The notes under the pieces: generated by a model
The model's database searches: none
What the model was told of the DNA's origin: nothing
Seen by the model: only the letters and a program-made list of their open reading frames with translations
Translations under genes and position numbers: made by a program
Part shown: one piece after another, positions 16,620 to 23,908 of the stretch
Layout of the letters: every line of letters begins with the position of its first letter
Position numbering within the stretch: position 1 is the first letter of the stretch
Assembly (NCBI RefSeq): GCF_002242805.1
Contig: NZ_MCGQ01000051.1
Span: 1-64,000 of the forward strand
Reading direction: 5' to 3'
Origin: Streptomyces diastatochromogenes
GTDB lineage: Bacteria; Actinomycetota; Actinomycetes; Streptomycetales; Streptomycetaceae
DNA length: 64,000 nucleotides

Positions 16620-17342
16620 TCAGGCGGCGTCGTGGAACACCAGCCCCAGGGTGCGCCGATGGCCGGACCGCACGGTGCTCACCCCGTGCCGCATCGCTCC
16701 GGCCGACCAGCCGCGGCGGGTGCGCACGGGTCGGTCGCGGGTCGTGAACACCAGGCCGTGCCCCTGCCGCAGGGCGGTCGCGGTGCCCCGGGACTGGGCG
16801 CGCGGCCGCTGCTCGACCAGCAGGAACTCGCCGCCGGTGTAGTCGGTGCCGTACGCGTCCAGCGCGACGACGACCTGGAGCGGGAAGACCAGCTCGCCGA
16901 ACACGTCCCGGTGCAGGGCGTTCCAGTCGCCCGGACCGTAGCTCAGCAGGATCTGCGCCGACCGGTCCTGGCCGGCGGCATGGCAGCGCTCCAGCCACTC
17001 GGCCAGGGAGTCCGGCCAGGGTGCGGGACGGTCCAGGCGGGCCGCCCAGTCCCGGGCGACGGGGAGCAGGCGTGGGTAGAGGGCGGCCCGTAGCGCGGCC
17101 ACGGGGGCGGGCAGGTCGTGCGTGAAGTAGCGGTACTCGCCGGAGCCGAACCGGTGCCGGGCCAGATCGACGGTGGTGCGGAACAGCTCGGGCTTGTCGT
17201 ACAGGGCCGCCAGGTCGGCGCACTCCTCGGGGGTCAGCAGCGGGCCCGTGGGCGCGCCGCCGTGCTCGTCCAACTCGGCCGCGAGCGCGGCCCAGTCGGT
17301 GCCGGCCACGCGACGGCGGGCCTCGGCCGGGGTGAATCCCAT
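16620..17342 (-). CDS. 2OG-Fe(II) dioxygenase beside Ogt
   Basis: The 240-residue protein carries the double-stranded beta-helix iron site, HRD in LHRDVFGELVFPLQ and a distal His in MRHGVSTV. A 2-oxoglutarate-binding Arg follows in SGHRRTLGLVFHD. GGEFLLVEQRPRAQS is the family strand between them. It starts at ATG 17342, 14 bases after the methylguanine methyltransferase gene, with GAGGGAGG just before the start, so the two form one operon. That context suggests DNA or nucleotide dealkylation in an AlkB-like way, but the sequence is not close enough to AlkB to be sure; it may act on another substrate. Confidence 0.8.
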   Translation of the reverse strand: MGFTPAEARRRVAGTDWAALAAELDEHGGAPTGPLLTPEECADLAALYDKPELFRTTVDLARHRFGSGEYRYFTHDLPAPVAALRAALYPRLLPVARDWAARLDRPAPWPDSLAEWLERCHAAGQDRSAQILLSYGPGDWNALHRDVFGELVFPLQVVVALDAYGTDYTGGEFLLVEQRPRAQSRGTATALRQGHGLVFTTRDRPVRTRRGWSAGAMRHGVSTVRSGHRRTLGLVFHDAA

Positions 17343-17356
17343 GACGCCTCCCTCCT

Positions 17357-17866
17357 TCACACCAGGGCCGGCTGCAGCGCGCCCTCGTGCGTCAGCAGCC
17401 ATACCTTGCGTTCCACGCCGGCCGCGTACCCGCGCATCGAGCCGTCCGCGCCGATCACCCGGTGGCAGGGGCGCACCAGCAGCAGGGGATTGGCGCCGAG
17501 GGCCTGACCCACCGCGCGGATCTCGGCCCGGGGCACGCCGAGCCGCGCGGCCAGGTCGCCGTAGCTGGTCGTGCGGCCGTACGGGATGTCCTCCAGCGCC
17601 TGCCACACCCGCAGCTGGAACGGGGTGCCGACGGGGGCGAGCGGCAGGGAGAAGCGGGTGAGGCGGCCGTCGAAGTACGCGTCCAGCTGCCGGCGCACCT
17701 CGGCGAACGCCCGGTCGTCGCGGTCCTCGGCACGGACGGCGGGCGTGCCGCGTCGCCCCGGCAGGGACAGCGAGGTGAGAGTGAAGCGGCCGCCGCACTC
17801 CTCACCGGTCAGCAGCAGTTCCCCGAGCGGGCTCGGGCAGGTGGTGCGGACGGTGTGCGTGTTCAT
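17357..17866 (-). CDS. ogt: methylated-DNA-protein cysteine methyltransferase
   Basis: The 169-residue protein has the active-site motif PCHRVIGADGS with the acceptor Cys134. Before it lie the helix-turn-helix region (YGDLAARLGVPRAEIRAVGQALGANP) and the Arg-finger segment. The protein transfers a methyl group from O6-methylguanine to its own Cys, a one-time suicide reaction. It lacks the Ada N-terminal domain, so it is an Ogt-type repair protein rather than a sensor. It is the first gene of a pair with the dioxygenase and is divergent from the antitoxin gene, with a 161-base region between the starts. Confidence 0.95.
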   Translation of the reverse strand: MNTHTVRTTCPSPLGELLLTGEECGGRFTLTSLSLPGRRGTPAVRAEDRDDRAFAEVRRQLDAYFDGRLTRFSLPLAPVGTPFQLRVWQALEDIPYGRTTSYGDLAARLGVPRAEIRAVGQALGANPLLLVRPCHRVIGADGSMRGYAAGVERKVWLLTHEGALQPALV

Positions 17867-17952
17867 CGGATCTCCTGACTCTCGGTGTCCGATGTCGAGT
17901 CTGCTGCGCCCCGCGCCGTCTCACCGGCGGAAAACGGACATGGCGCTTACAC

Positions 17953-18026
17953 CCCGCAGGTACCGCGGGAAATGGCACTTGACCTGCTGATATTTACGGG
18001 TGAGTACCCGCGCGGTACCGTGTGGG
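17953..18026. promoter_or_regulatory. paired palindromic operator candidates of the antitoxin promoter
   Basis: Two related dyads share a GGTACC core: CCCGCAGGTACCGCGGG at 17953-17969 and CCCGCGCGGTACCGTGTGGG at 18007-18026. Their centres are 55 bases apart. The second covers the proposed -10 box of the antitoxin gene. Ribbon-helix-helix antitoxins commonly autoregulate through such sites. Binding is inferred, not shown. Confidence 0.55.
17993..18021 (+). promoter_or_regulatory. promoter of a probably leaderless antitoxin mRNA
   Basis: TTTACG (17993-17998) and TACCGT (18016-18021) are spaced by 17 bases. The ATG at 18028 follows the -10 box by only 6 bases and has no Shine-Dalgarno, which fits a leaderless transcript. 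Confidence 0.45.
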
Positions 18027-18027
18027 C

Positions 18028-18267
18028 ATGCCAGCTCTCAACGTGGAGTTCAGCGAACGCGAACTTGAGGACCTGCGGCAGATCGCCAAGGAACGGGGTA
18101 CGTCGATGAAGGCCCTCGTACGCGAGGCGGCCGCCGCCGACATCGCCCGGCACCGGGCGCTGCAGGAGGGCGCGGAGGCTTTCCGGAGCTTCTTCACCGC
18201 GCATGCCGAGGAGTTCGCGGCCGCGTTCCCCGACGACGAGGCCCCTGCCAAGGGCGAGGCCGCCTGA
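18028..18267 (+). CDS. ribbon-helix-helix-type antitoxin
   Basis: The 79-residue protein has an N-terminal beta strand and two helices of RHH type (ALNVEFSERELEDLRQIAKE, then TSMKALVREAAAADIARH). An acidic helical tail (EEFAAAFPDDEAP) is the expected toxin-binding part. The start is ATG 18028; a GTG two codons upstream is possible. It is immediately followed by the Fic-like gene, whose ATG lies 3 bases after the stop, so the two are translationally coupled. It probably neutralises the partner and represses its own promoter through the palindromes upstream. Confidence 0.78.
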   Translation: MPALNVEFSERELEDLRQIAKERGTSMKALVREAAAADIARHRALQEGAEAFRSFFTAHAEEFAAAFPDDEAPAKGEAA

Positions 18268-18270
18268 GTG

Positions 18271-18648
18271 ATGTCGGACATCATCCATATCGACGTCCCG
18301 TGGCTGCTCCAGCGCCACGAGGAGGTCCTGCCCGACCAGCCCACGGTCGACGACTTCTCCGCGCTCGTCGCCGCCGTCGCCCGGCACCGTGTCGACCCGC
18401 CCCGGCTCGGCGTGGACTCCGACCCGGCCTGGCGGGCCGCCGCCCTGCTGCACACCCTCGCCGTGCTCAAGCCGCTGCCCGCGGCCAACGCCCGCTTCGC
18501 CTGCGCGACCGCCGTCGCCTACATGTTCGTCAGCGGCGTCGGCATCGACCCGCCCTACGGCGCCCTGGTGGACCTCGCCCGCGACCTGATCTCCGGCAAG
18601 ACCGACGTGTACGGCGCGGCCGACCGGCTCCGCTCCTGGCAGATCTGA
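18271..18648 (+). CDS. Fic/Doc-like toxin with degenerate catalytic motif
   Basis: The 125-residue all-helical protein has the size and layout of Doc-type toxins. Its core motif reads KPLPAANARFACA where active Fic/Doc proteins have HPFxxGNKRxA-like residues. The catalytic His is replaced by Lys, the Phe by Leu and the GNK by ANA; the Arg remains. The family is annotated in Streptomyces as a Fic toxin component. AMPylation or kinase activity is therefore doubtful and the protein may act differently or be inactive. It could start at GTG 18268 or ATG 18271. A strong hairpin terminator follows. Confidence 0.72.
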   Translation: MSDIIHIDVPWLLQRHEEVLPDQPTVDDFSALVAAVARHRVDPPRLGVDSDPAWRAAALLHTLAVLKPLPAANARFACATAVAYMFVSGVGIDPPYGALVDLARDLISGKTDVYGAADRLRSWQI

Positions 18649-18669
18649 TCCGGGCAGAATCTGGCACCG

Positions 18670-18710
18670 CCGCGGCCGGCGGGGGAAGCCGCCGGGGCCG
18701 CCGGCCGCGG
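18670..18710 (+). terminator. terminator of the antitoxin/toxin operon
   Basis: Perfect 13-bp arms (CCGCGGCCGGCGG / CCGCCGGCCGCGG) are separated by a 15-base loop. The stem begins 21 bases after the toxin stop codon. Confidence 0.8.
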
Positions 18711-19129
18711 GCGGGAGGAACGGGGCCGGCGGCCGGTTTCGCGCAGGAGAGCCGCCGTCCTGCGCGGGGCCTTCGGAGAGGGCCGGACCCCAGTCCACTA
18801 CCGGGCCGCGCACCCCGGGAGCGTGCGTGGCCGATGGGTGTGGGCGCACCCTTCACACGGGGCGCACGGAAAACCGAAAGCCTTCGTGGCGGACCTGGGA
18901 CCCCTGCCGATTTCTGACTTTCCTTCAAACTGTCCGATGTCGTACGTGCGCCTTGTTGCATGTGTGGAAGTTGTGCAAGGGTTGAAACGACCGTGCGGGG
19001 GGTAATCGTCGGGGTCCTTTCGGCAGTTGGGGAACCGGGCCGGTAGTGCCGCACCGGCGAATTCCCGCTCCCCGTGCGCGCATCCCCGAGATGGGGCCAA
19101 CGCGCCATACGCACAAAGGAATCCGTTCA
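18711..19129. other. intergenic region upstream of the sigma-like/ricin gene
   Basis: I see no convincing gene in these 419 bases. The stretch 18900-19030 is less GC-rich than its surroundings (for example TTCTGACTTTCCTTCAAACTG) and probably holds the promoter of the downstream gene, but no clear -35/-10 pair stands out. Confidence 0.5.
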
Positions 19130-20818
19130 GTGCCCACCCCCCACCCTCCTCGTCCGCCCTATCCGCCCCCGGGGGGCGATCCCGGGGAGTCGGACGAGTC
19201 CCTCGCCGCGCCGCTGCGCGCCGGCTCCGACGCGGAGGCCTCCCGGTCCGCCGCCCTGCTGATGGCCCGGCACTGGCAGCCGGTCCAGGACTACGCGGTC
19301 GTCTGCCTGGCCGCACCCGGGCCTCTCGCCCACATGGTCTCGGCCGCGGCCTTCCACCAGGTCCTCGGCCGGCTCGCGCTCGGCGAACCCGCCGAGGCGA
19401 TCCGGCCCCGCCTGCTGGTGGCTGTCCGGGACACCGTCGTCAACTGGTCCGCCACGGACCGGATATCCGCCGTACTGCCGGGCCTTCAGAAACCCGCCGG
19501 GGGCCGCGGTATGCGGACGGCGAAGTCGTTGATACCGGAAAACCGCGCCCTGTCCGAACGTTCTTTCCAGAGTCTTCCCCGGCTCGAACAGGCGTTGCTG
19601 TGGCACACCGAGGTCGAGGCCGAGCCGATAAACGTTCCCGCGGGACTGCTCGGCATGGACATCGACAGTGCGGCGGCCGCTCTCGAACAGGCCCGCGAGA
19701 CATTCCGGGAAGGCTGTGTCCGCGCCCACCGGGAACTCGCCCCGAGCACCGACTGCCGTCACTACAACCGGCTTCTCGACGTACCGATCCGCCGGGGCGG
19801 CGCACTCCTGCCGGACGTCCAGCAGCATCTCGCCGTCTGCCCCTACTGCCGGCACGCCGCCGAGCAACTGGGCCAGATCGAGGCCGGACTCGGTGTGCTG
19901 CTCGCCGAGGCGGTCCTCGGCTGGGGCGCCCGCCGGTACCTGGAGTCGCGCCCCGGCCGCCGACGGCCCGGCCCCGCGCGCACCCGCGGCACCTCCCGGC
20001 GCTCCGGCGGCCGCAGACGCGGCGGCGGCAAGCCCGGACTGCTCGGCCGGGTCCCGGTGCCCGGCGGCCGCCGCCGGGGCGACGGCGGCGACTCCGGGAC
20101 GCTCGCCAGGACCCGCGTGCGCCGTGCGCCCGGCGACGGCTGGTCGTCCAGGACGCTGCTCACCGGAGTCGGGGTCGCCTCGGCCGGGCTGCTCGCGACC
20201 GTCCTCGCGCTCAGCGTGTGGCCGGACTCCGGCGACGGCACCGACCCGGTCGCCTCCACGGGCGCGGCTCCCGGCACCGAAGCCCAGTCCGCGCCCGCCT
20301 CGGCCGGCACCCCCGGCACGGCGGGTCTGCCCGCGGCAGGCCGGCCGACCCGGCTGCACAACGCCGCGGCCGACCTGTGCCTGGACGTCAAGGGCAAGCC
20401 CGCGGCCGGCGCGAGCGCGGTACTCGCCGTCTGCTCCACCGCGCGCACCCAGCAGTGGACGTACGAGACCGACGGGCTGCTGCGCAGCGCGGCCGACTCC
20501 GGCCTCTGCCTGGACTCGCACGCCGACGCGGGCGTCGTCATCCTCGGCACCTGCGCCGACGTGGGCGCGCGGCGCGGGGACGACGTGCGCTACGACCTCA
20601 CCGTGCAGGGCGAGTTGCTGCCCCGCTGGGACGAGACCCTCGCCCTCGCCACAACCGGCGACACCGCGGGCGCCGACATCGTGGTCAAGGTCCGGGACCG
20701 CTCCGCCGGGCAGCGCTGGCTGACCGACGGACCGTCGGCGAGCCCCGGCTCCCTGTCGATCGCCGGCACCGAGGGCCCGTCCGCGCGACCGGCGGAGCTG
20801 CCGGGGACGGGCACGTAG
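19130..20818 (+). CDS. ECF-sigma-like / zinc-finger / TM / ricin fusion protein
   Basis: The 562-residue protein combines four parts. Residues about 40-105 and 148-202 resemble sigma regions 2 and 4 in degraded form (LPRLEQALLWHTEVEAEPIN, then a helical tail REGCVRAHREL). Residues 209-240 form a zf-HC2-like anti-sigma zinc finger (Cys209, His233, Cys237, Cys240; HLAVCPYC). An Arg/Gly-rich linker leads to a transmembrane segment at about 342-364. A ricin-type domain (about 408-532, RLHNAAADLCLDV, QQWTYETDGLL) would lie outside. The start is GTG 19130 with AAAGGA 9 bases upstream. It looks like a one-piece membrane sensor linking carbohydrate binding to transcription (inference). It is paralogous to the protein at the left window edge. 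Confidence 0.8.
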   Translation: MPTPHPPRPPYPPPGGDPGESDESLAAPLRAGSDAEASRSAALLMARHWQPVQDYAVVCLAAPGPLAHMVSAAAFHQVLGRLALGEPAEAIRPRLLVAVRDTVVNWSATDRISAVLPGLQKPAGGRGMRTAKSLIPENRALSERSFQSLPRLEQALLWHTEVEAEPINVPAGLLGMDIDSAAAALEQARETFREGCVRAHRELAPSTDCRHYNRLLDVPIRRGGALLPDVQQHLAVCPYCRHAAEQLGQIEAGLGVLLAEAVLGWGARRYLESRPGRRRPGPARTRGTSRRSGGRRRGGGKPGLLGRVPVPGGRRRGDGGDSGTLARTRVRRAPGDGWSSRTLLTGVGVASAGLLATVLALSVWPDSGDGTDPVASTGAAPGTEAQSAPASAGTPGTAGLPAAGRPTRLHNAAADLCLDVKGKPAAGASAVLAVCSTARTQQWTYETDGLLRSAADSGLCLDSHADAGVVILGTCADVGARRGDDVRYDLTVQGELLPRWDETLALATTGDTAGADIVVKVRDRSAGQRWLTDGPSASPGSLSIAGTEGPSARPAELPGTGT

Positions 20819-20877
20819 CTTTTCTTGGCCGCGTCTCGCTGCGGGCCGGTGGCGAGACGCGAGCGAACGCCGGGCCA

Positions 20878-21118
20878 CGGTGTGACGCTGGCTGGTGGTG
20901 GCGCGTGGGTTGGCGGCGGGACTCGGACTGGCGGTGTGACACCGTCCGGTGGTGCTGGTCGGGCATGCGGCGCGACTGGGGTTGGCGGCGTGACTCGGGC
21001 CCCGGTGTGACACCGGCCCGCGGTGCTGGTCGGGCTTGCGGCGTGACTCGGGCCGGCGGTGTGACACCGGCCGCTGGTGCCGCATGGGCTCACGGCGCGA
21101 CACGCCCGACGGTGTGAC
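20878..21118. repeat. 54-bp minisatellite in a convergent intergenic region
   Basis: About 4.2 imperfect tandem copies begin at 20878, 20932, 21003, 21057 and 21110, each opening with CGGTGTGAC. Spacing is 54, 71, 54 and 53 bases; the longer interval contains a 17-base partial duplication of the unit end (CGGCGTGACTCGGGCCC). Most units contain the dyad GGTGTGACACC. No start codon with a ribosome site makes the region look coding. It fills the gap between the convergent ricin and oxidase genes. Confidence 0.8.
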
Positions 21119-21127
21119 GCCGGCCCG

Positions 21128-21161
21128 CCGGCCCGTGGGGCCGCGGTACCCCACGGGCCGG
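21128..21161. terminator. strong bidirectional terminator
   Basis: Perfect 13-bp arms (CCGGCCCGTGGGG / CCCCACGGGCCGG) enclose an 8-base loop between the two convergent genes ending at 20818 and 21217. Confidence 0.82.
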
Positions 21162-21216
21162 CGGTACCCCATGCGCCGGCGGCGCCAACCGGGTGTGCCG
21201 CCCGACGCGAGCGACT

Positions 21217-22386
21217 TCAGGCAGGCGCCTCGATCAGGTCGCTCGCCGTGACCGTCGCCGGAGTGGAGTGCCCGGACAGGGCGAGCGTGAGGTCCAGCTC
21301 CGCGAGCAGACAGCGGATGACGTGCTCCACGCCCGACTGTCCGTCCAGGCCGAGCCCGTACACGTACGGCCGCCCCAGCAGCACCGCCCGGGCGCCGAGG
21401 GCGAGGGCTTTGAACACGTCGTCGCCGGTGCGCACCCCGCTGTCGAACAGCACTGTCAGCCGGTCGCCGACCGCGTCCGCGATCCGGGGCAGCGCATCGG
21501 CCGCCGCGACGGAACCGGCCACCTGCCGGCCGCCGTGGTTGGAGACCACCACCCCGTCCATCCCGGCGTCCGCGGCGAGCCGGGCGTCGTCCGGGTGCAG
21601 GACGCCCTTGAGGACGATCGGCCCGTCCCAGTGCTCGCGCAGGAACGCCAGGTCCGGCCAGGTGTGGCCGGCGTCCCCGAACAGGCCGAGGAAGTGCAGC
21701 ACCGCCGCGTTCGGGTCCTCGTGCACGGGCTTGTCGAGGCCCGCCCGGAAGGCCGGGTCGGTGAAGTAGTTGGCGGTGCCCACCCCGTGCAGGAACGGCA
21801 GATACGCCTGGTCCAGATCGCGCGGCCGCCACGCCAGCAGCGGGGTGTCCAGGGTGACGACCAGCACCGAGAACCCGCTCGCCCTGGCCCGGGCGAGGAA
21901 ACTCCGGGTCACCTCACGGTCCTTGCCCCAGTACAGCTGGAACCACCGCTCGGCGTCCCCCATCGCCTCCGCCACCTGCTCCATCGAGGTACTCGACGCC
22001 GACGACAGGATGTACGGCACGCCCTGCGCCGCGGCGGCCCGGGCGGCCGCGGACTCGGCGTCCGGATGCATGATCGACAGCACGCCCACCGGAGCCAGGG
22101 CCAGCGGCGCAGACAGCGCGCGGCCCAGCAGCCGCACCGACAGGTCGCGCTCCTGTACGTCCCGGAGCATGCGCGGCACGATCCGGTGCCGGGCGAGGGC
22201 CGCCCGGTTGGCGCGCGCGGTGCTGCCGTCGCCCGCGCTGCCCGCCACATAGCCCACCGGGCCGGGCCCGAGCCGGTGTTCGGCCAGCTCCTCCAGCCGG
22301 GTCAGATCGGTGGGGAGCCGGGGCACGGCCCCAGTCATCCCGTTCAGATAGATCTCGTACTGGAAGTCCGCCCAGTGCTTCGCCAT
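21217..22386 (-). CDS. FMN-dependent alpha-hydroxy-acid oxidase (lactate 2-monooxygenase-like)
   Basis: The 389-residue TIM-barrel flavoprotein has the family active-site block SNHGGRQVAGSVAAADALP, which contains the catalytic His and substrate Arg. It also shows LAPVGVLSIMHPDAE near the FMN, and VLFDSGVRTGDDVFKALALGA with GRPYVYGLGLDGQ for phosphate binding. The N-terminus (WADFQYEIYLNGMTG) is that of lactate 2-monooxygenases rather than of membrane lactate dehydrogenases. It probably oxidises lactate or another 2-hydroxy acid in the cytoplasm with oxygen. No neighbouring lactate permease is present. Confidence 0.88.
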   Translation of the reverse strand: MAKHWADFQYEIYLNGMTGAVPRLPTDLTRLEELAEHRLGPGPVGYVAGSAGDGSTARANRAALARHRIVPRMLRDVQERDLSVRLLGRALSAPLALAPVGVLSIMHPDAESAAARAAAAQGVPYILSSASSTSMEQVAEAMGDAERWFQLYWGKDREVTRSFLARARASGFSVLVVTLDTPLLAWRPRDLDQAYLPFLHGVGTANYFTDPAFRAGLDKPVHEDPNAAVLHFLGLFGDAGHTWPDLAFLREHWDGPIVLKGVLHPDDARLAADAGMDGVVVSNHGGRQVAGSVAAADALPRIADAVGDRLTVLFDSGVRTGDDVFKALALGARAVLLGRPYVYGLGLDGQSGVEHVIRCLLAELDLTLALSGHSTPATVTASDLIEAPA

Positions 22387-22466
22387 CCGGCCGTCCGCCT
22401 CTCGTCGCTGAGTACGCGCTGCGGCCCGACGATACTGGCGGGTAGGTACACGTCGACAGGCGGCCC

Positions 22467-23162
22467 TCAGGCGCGGCCGGCCGCCTCGCCCAGGATTCCG
22501 GCCAGCTCATGGGGTGTGGAGAACATGGGCCAGTGACCGGTGTTCAGCTCCACCAGCTCCCAGCGCCCGCCCGTCAGCGCCTCGGTCACGGCGGGCAGCG
22601 GCGGGCGGCCGTCCAGCACGCACTTGACGTACGTCGCGGGCAACTCGGCGAGCGGGCGCTTGAGCACGGCCGGTTCGGTCAGTGTGGCGGCCGGGTGCGG
22701 GGTGCCCTCGCCGACGAGACGGGCGATCTGTTCGTCCGTGAGGTCCTGGTTCGCGTAGGCCGCCGGGGCGAGGAGCGGCCACACGCCGTCGTGCTCCGTG
22801 AGAGCGGCACGGATGTGGTCGCTGGGGAAGCCGTCCAGGAACGACACCCCGTCCGCCGGCAGGTTGGAGTCGACGAACACCACGCGGCGCAGCCGGTCGC
22901 CGATCCGCTCGGCCGCCTGCCCGACCGGCACGCCCGAGTAGCTGTGCCCGACCAGGACGACGTCCCGCAGATCCAGTCGCTCGACCTCGTCGACGATGTC
23001 CTGGACGTGGATCTGCTGCCCCGTGGGCAGTCCCTTCTTCTCGGCCAGCCCGGACAGGGTGAGGGCGTGCACCTCATGGCCGGCGGCGCGCAGGTCGGCC
23101 GCCACCTCGTCCCACGCCCACGCCCCCAGCCAGGCGCCTGCCACCAATACGAAGTCGGTCAT
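22467..23162 (-). CDS. alpha/beta hydrolase
   Basis: The 231-residue protein has an alpha/beta hydrolase fold. The nucleophile elbow is GHSYSG, the oxyanion loop is VLVAGAWLGAWAW near the N-terminus, and the catalytic His is in NTGHWPMFS at the C-terminus. The size and N-terminal motif resemble the esterase/salicylate-esterase-like group (pyrethroid hydrolase or methylesterase type), and no transmembrane or signal segment is seen. The start is ATG 23162. The substrate cannot be told from the sequence, and its neighbours give no clear pathway. Confidence 0.85.
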   Translation of the reverse strand: MTDFVLVAGAWLGAWAWDEVAADLRAAGHEVHALTLSGLAEKKGLPTGQQIHVQDIVDEVERLDLRDVVLVGHSYSGVPVGQAAERIGDRLRRVVFVDSNLPADGVSFLDGFPSDHIRAALTEHDGVWPLLAPAAYANQDLTDEQIARLVGEGTPHPAATLTEPAVLKRPLAELPATYVKCVLDGRPPLPAVTEALTGGRWELVELNTGHWPMFSTPHELAGILGEAAGRA

Positions 23163-23236
23163 GGCCGTCAACGTACCCGATGGATCAGGCAACTCCTCCG
23201 CAGATGAACGGAGTTGACCATTCCGATGGCGGGCGT

Positions 23237-23908
23237 TCAGCCGACCCGGGCGACCGCCCGTACCGGAGCGCCGTCCGCCCCGGGCAGCAGTAGCGGGAAG
23301 AGGAAGACCTCCACCGCCTCCGCGCCCACCAGCCGCTCCAGCCCCGTGAGGTTCTCGGCGATCACCCCGCCGGCGCCGCACAGCACGCGGTGGGCGGGCA
23401 GGCCGGCACCGGCATGCGGATCGCCGGGCTCGGGCGTCGGGTCGACGCTGAGCGCGTCGACGGCCACCGTGCGCACGCCTGCCTCCACCACATCCCGGGC
23501 CGCCTGCGGGGTCAGCCACGGGTGGGCGAGGTACGCCTCCGTGCCCCAGTGCGCCGACCAGCCGGTCACGAGCAGCAGCATCGCGCCCGGTGCTGCCGCG
23601 AGGGCGTCGAGCGCGGGGGCCAGCAGGGCGGGCGTGATGGCCGACCGGGGCGGCAGCCCCCGTACGTCGGCCACGACCGCGGGGCCGGCGAACCGGTCCA
23701 GCGGCAGTTCGTCCAGGCGGGGCCAGGCGTCGTCGACGTGGTACGGCGCGTCGACGTGGGTGCCGGACTGCGAACCCAGATGCAGGGCCAGGACGTTGAC
23801 GCCGTCGGCCGGGGCCCGCAGGGCGGGGCAGACCGTGACCTCCGGGTCACCGGGATACACGGGCATCCCGGTGACCACGGGCACCGACAGGTCGAGCCAG
23901 CCGGTCAT
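23237..23908 (-). CDS. cyclase family protein (kynurenine formamidase-like)
   Basis: The 223-residue protein carries the metal-binding signature of the cyclase/KynB superfamily, HLGSQSGTHVDAPYHV (HxGTHxDxPxH type), plus DLSVPVVTGMPVYPGDP at the N-terminus. These enzymes hydrolyse arylformamides, cyclic amides or similar bonds with a divalent metal. Its ATG overlaps the stop of the NCS1 permease gene (ATGA at 23905-23908), so the two proteins are translationally coupled. That suggests the permease imports the substrate or a related nitrogenous compound. The identity of the substrate is open. Confidence 0.87.
   Translation of the reverse strand: MTGWLDLSVPVVTGMPVYPGDPEVTVCPALRAPADGVNVLALHLGSQSGTHVDAPYHVDDAWPRLDELPLDRFAGPAVVADVRGLPPRSAITPALLAPALDALAAAPGAMLLLVTGWSAHWGTEAYLAHPWLTPQAARDVVEAGVRTVAVDALSVDPTPEPGDPHAGAGLPAHRVLCGAGGVIAENLTGLERLVGAEAVEVFLFPLLLPGADGAPVRAVARVG

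Noticed and set aside
20878..21118. CRISPR-like array
   Set aside because: Units are directly adjacent without unique spacers, differ from each other, and no cas genes are present; it is a tandem minisatellite.
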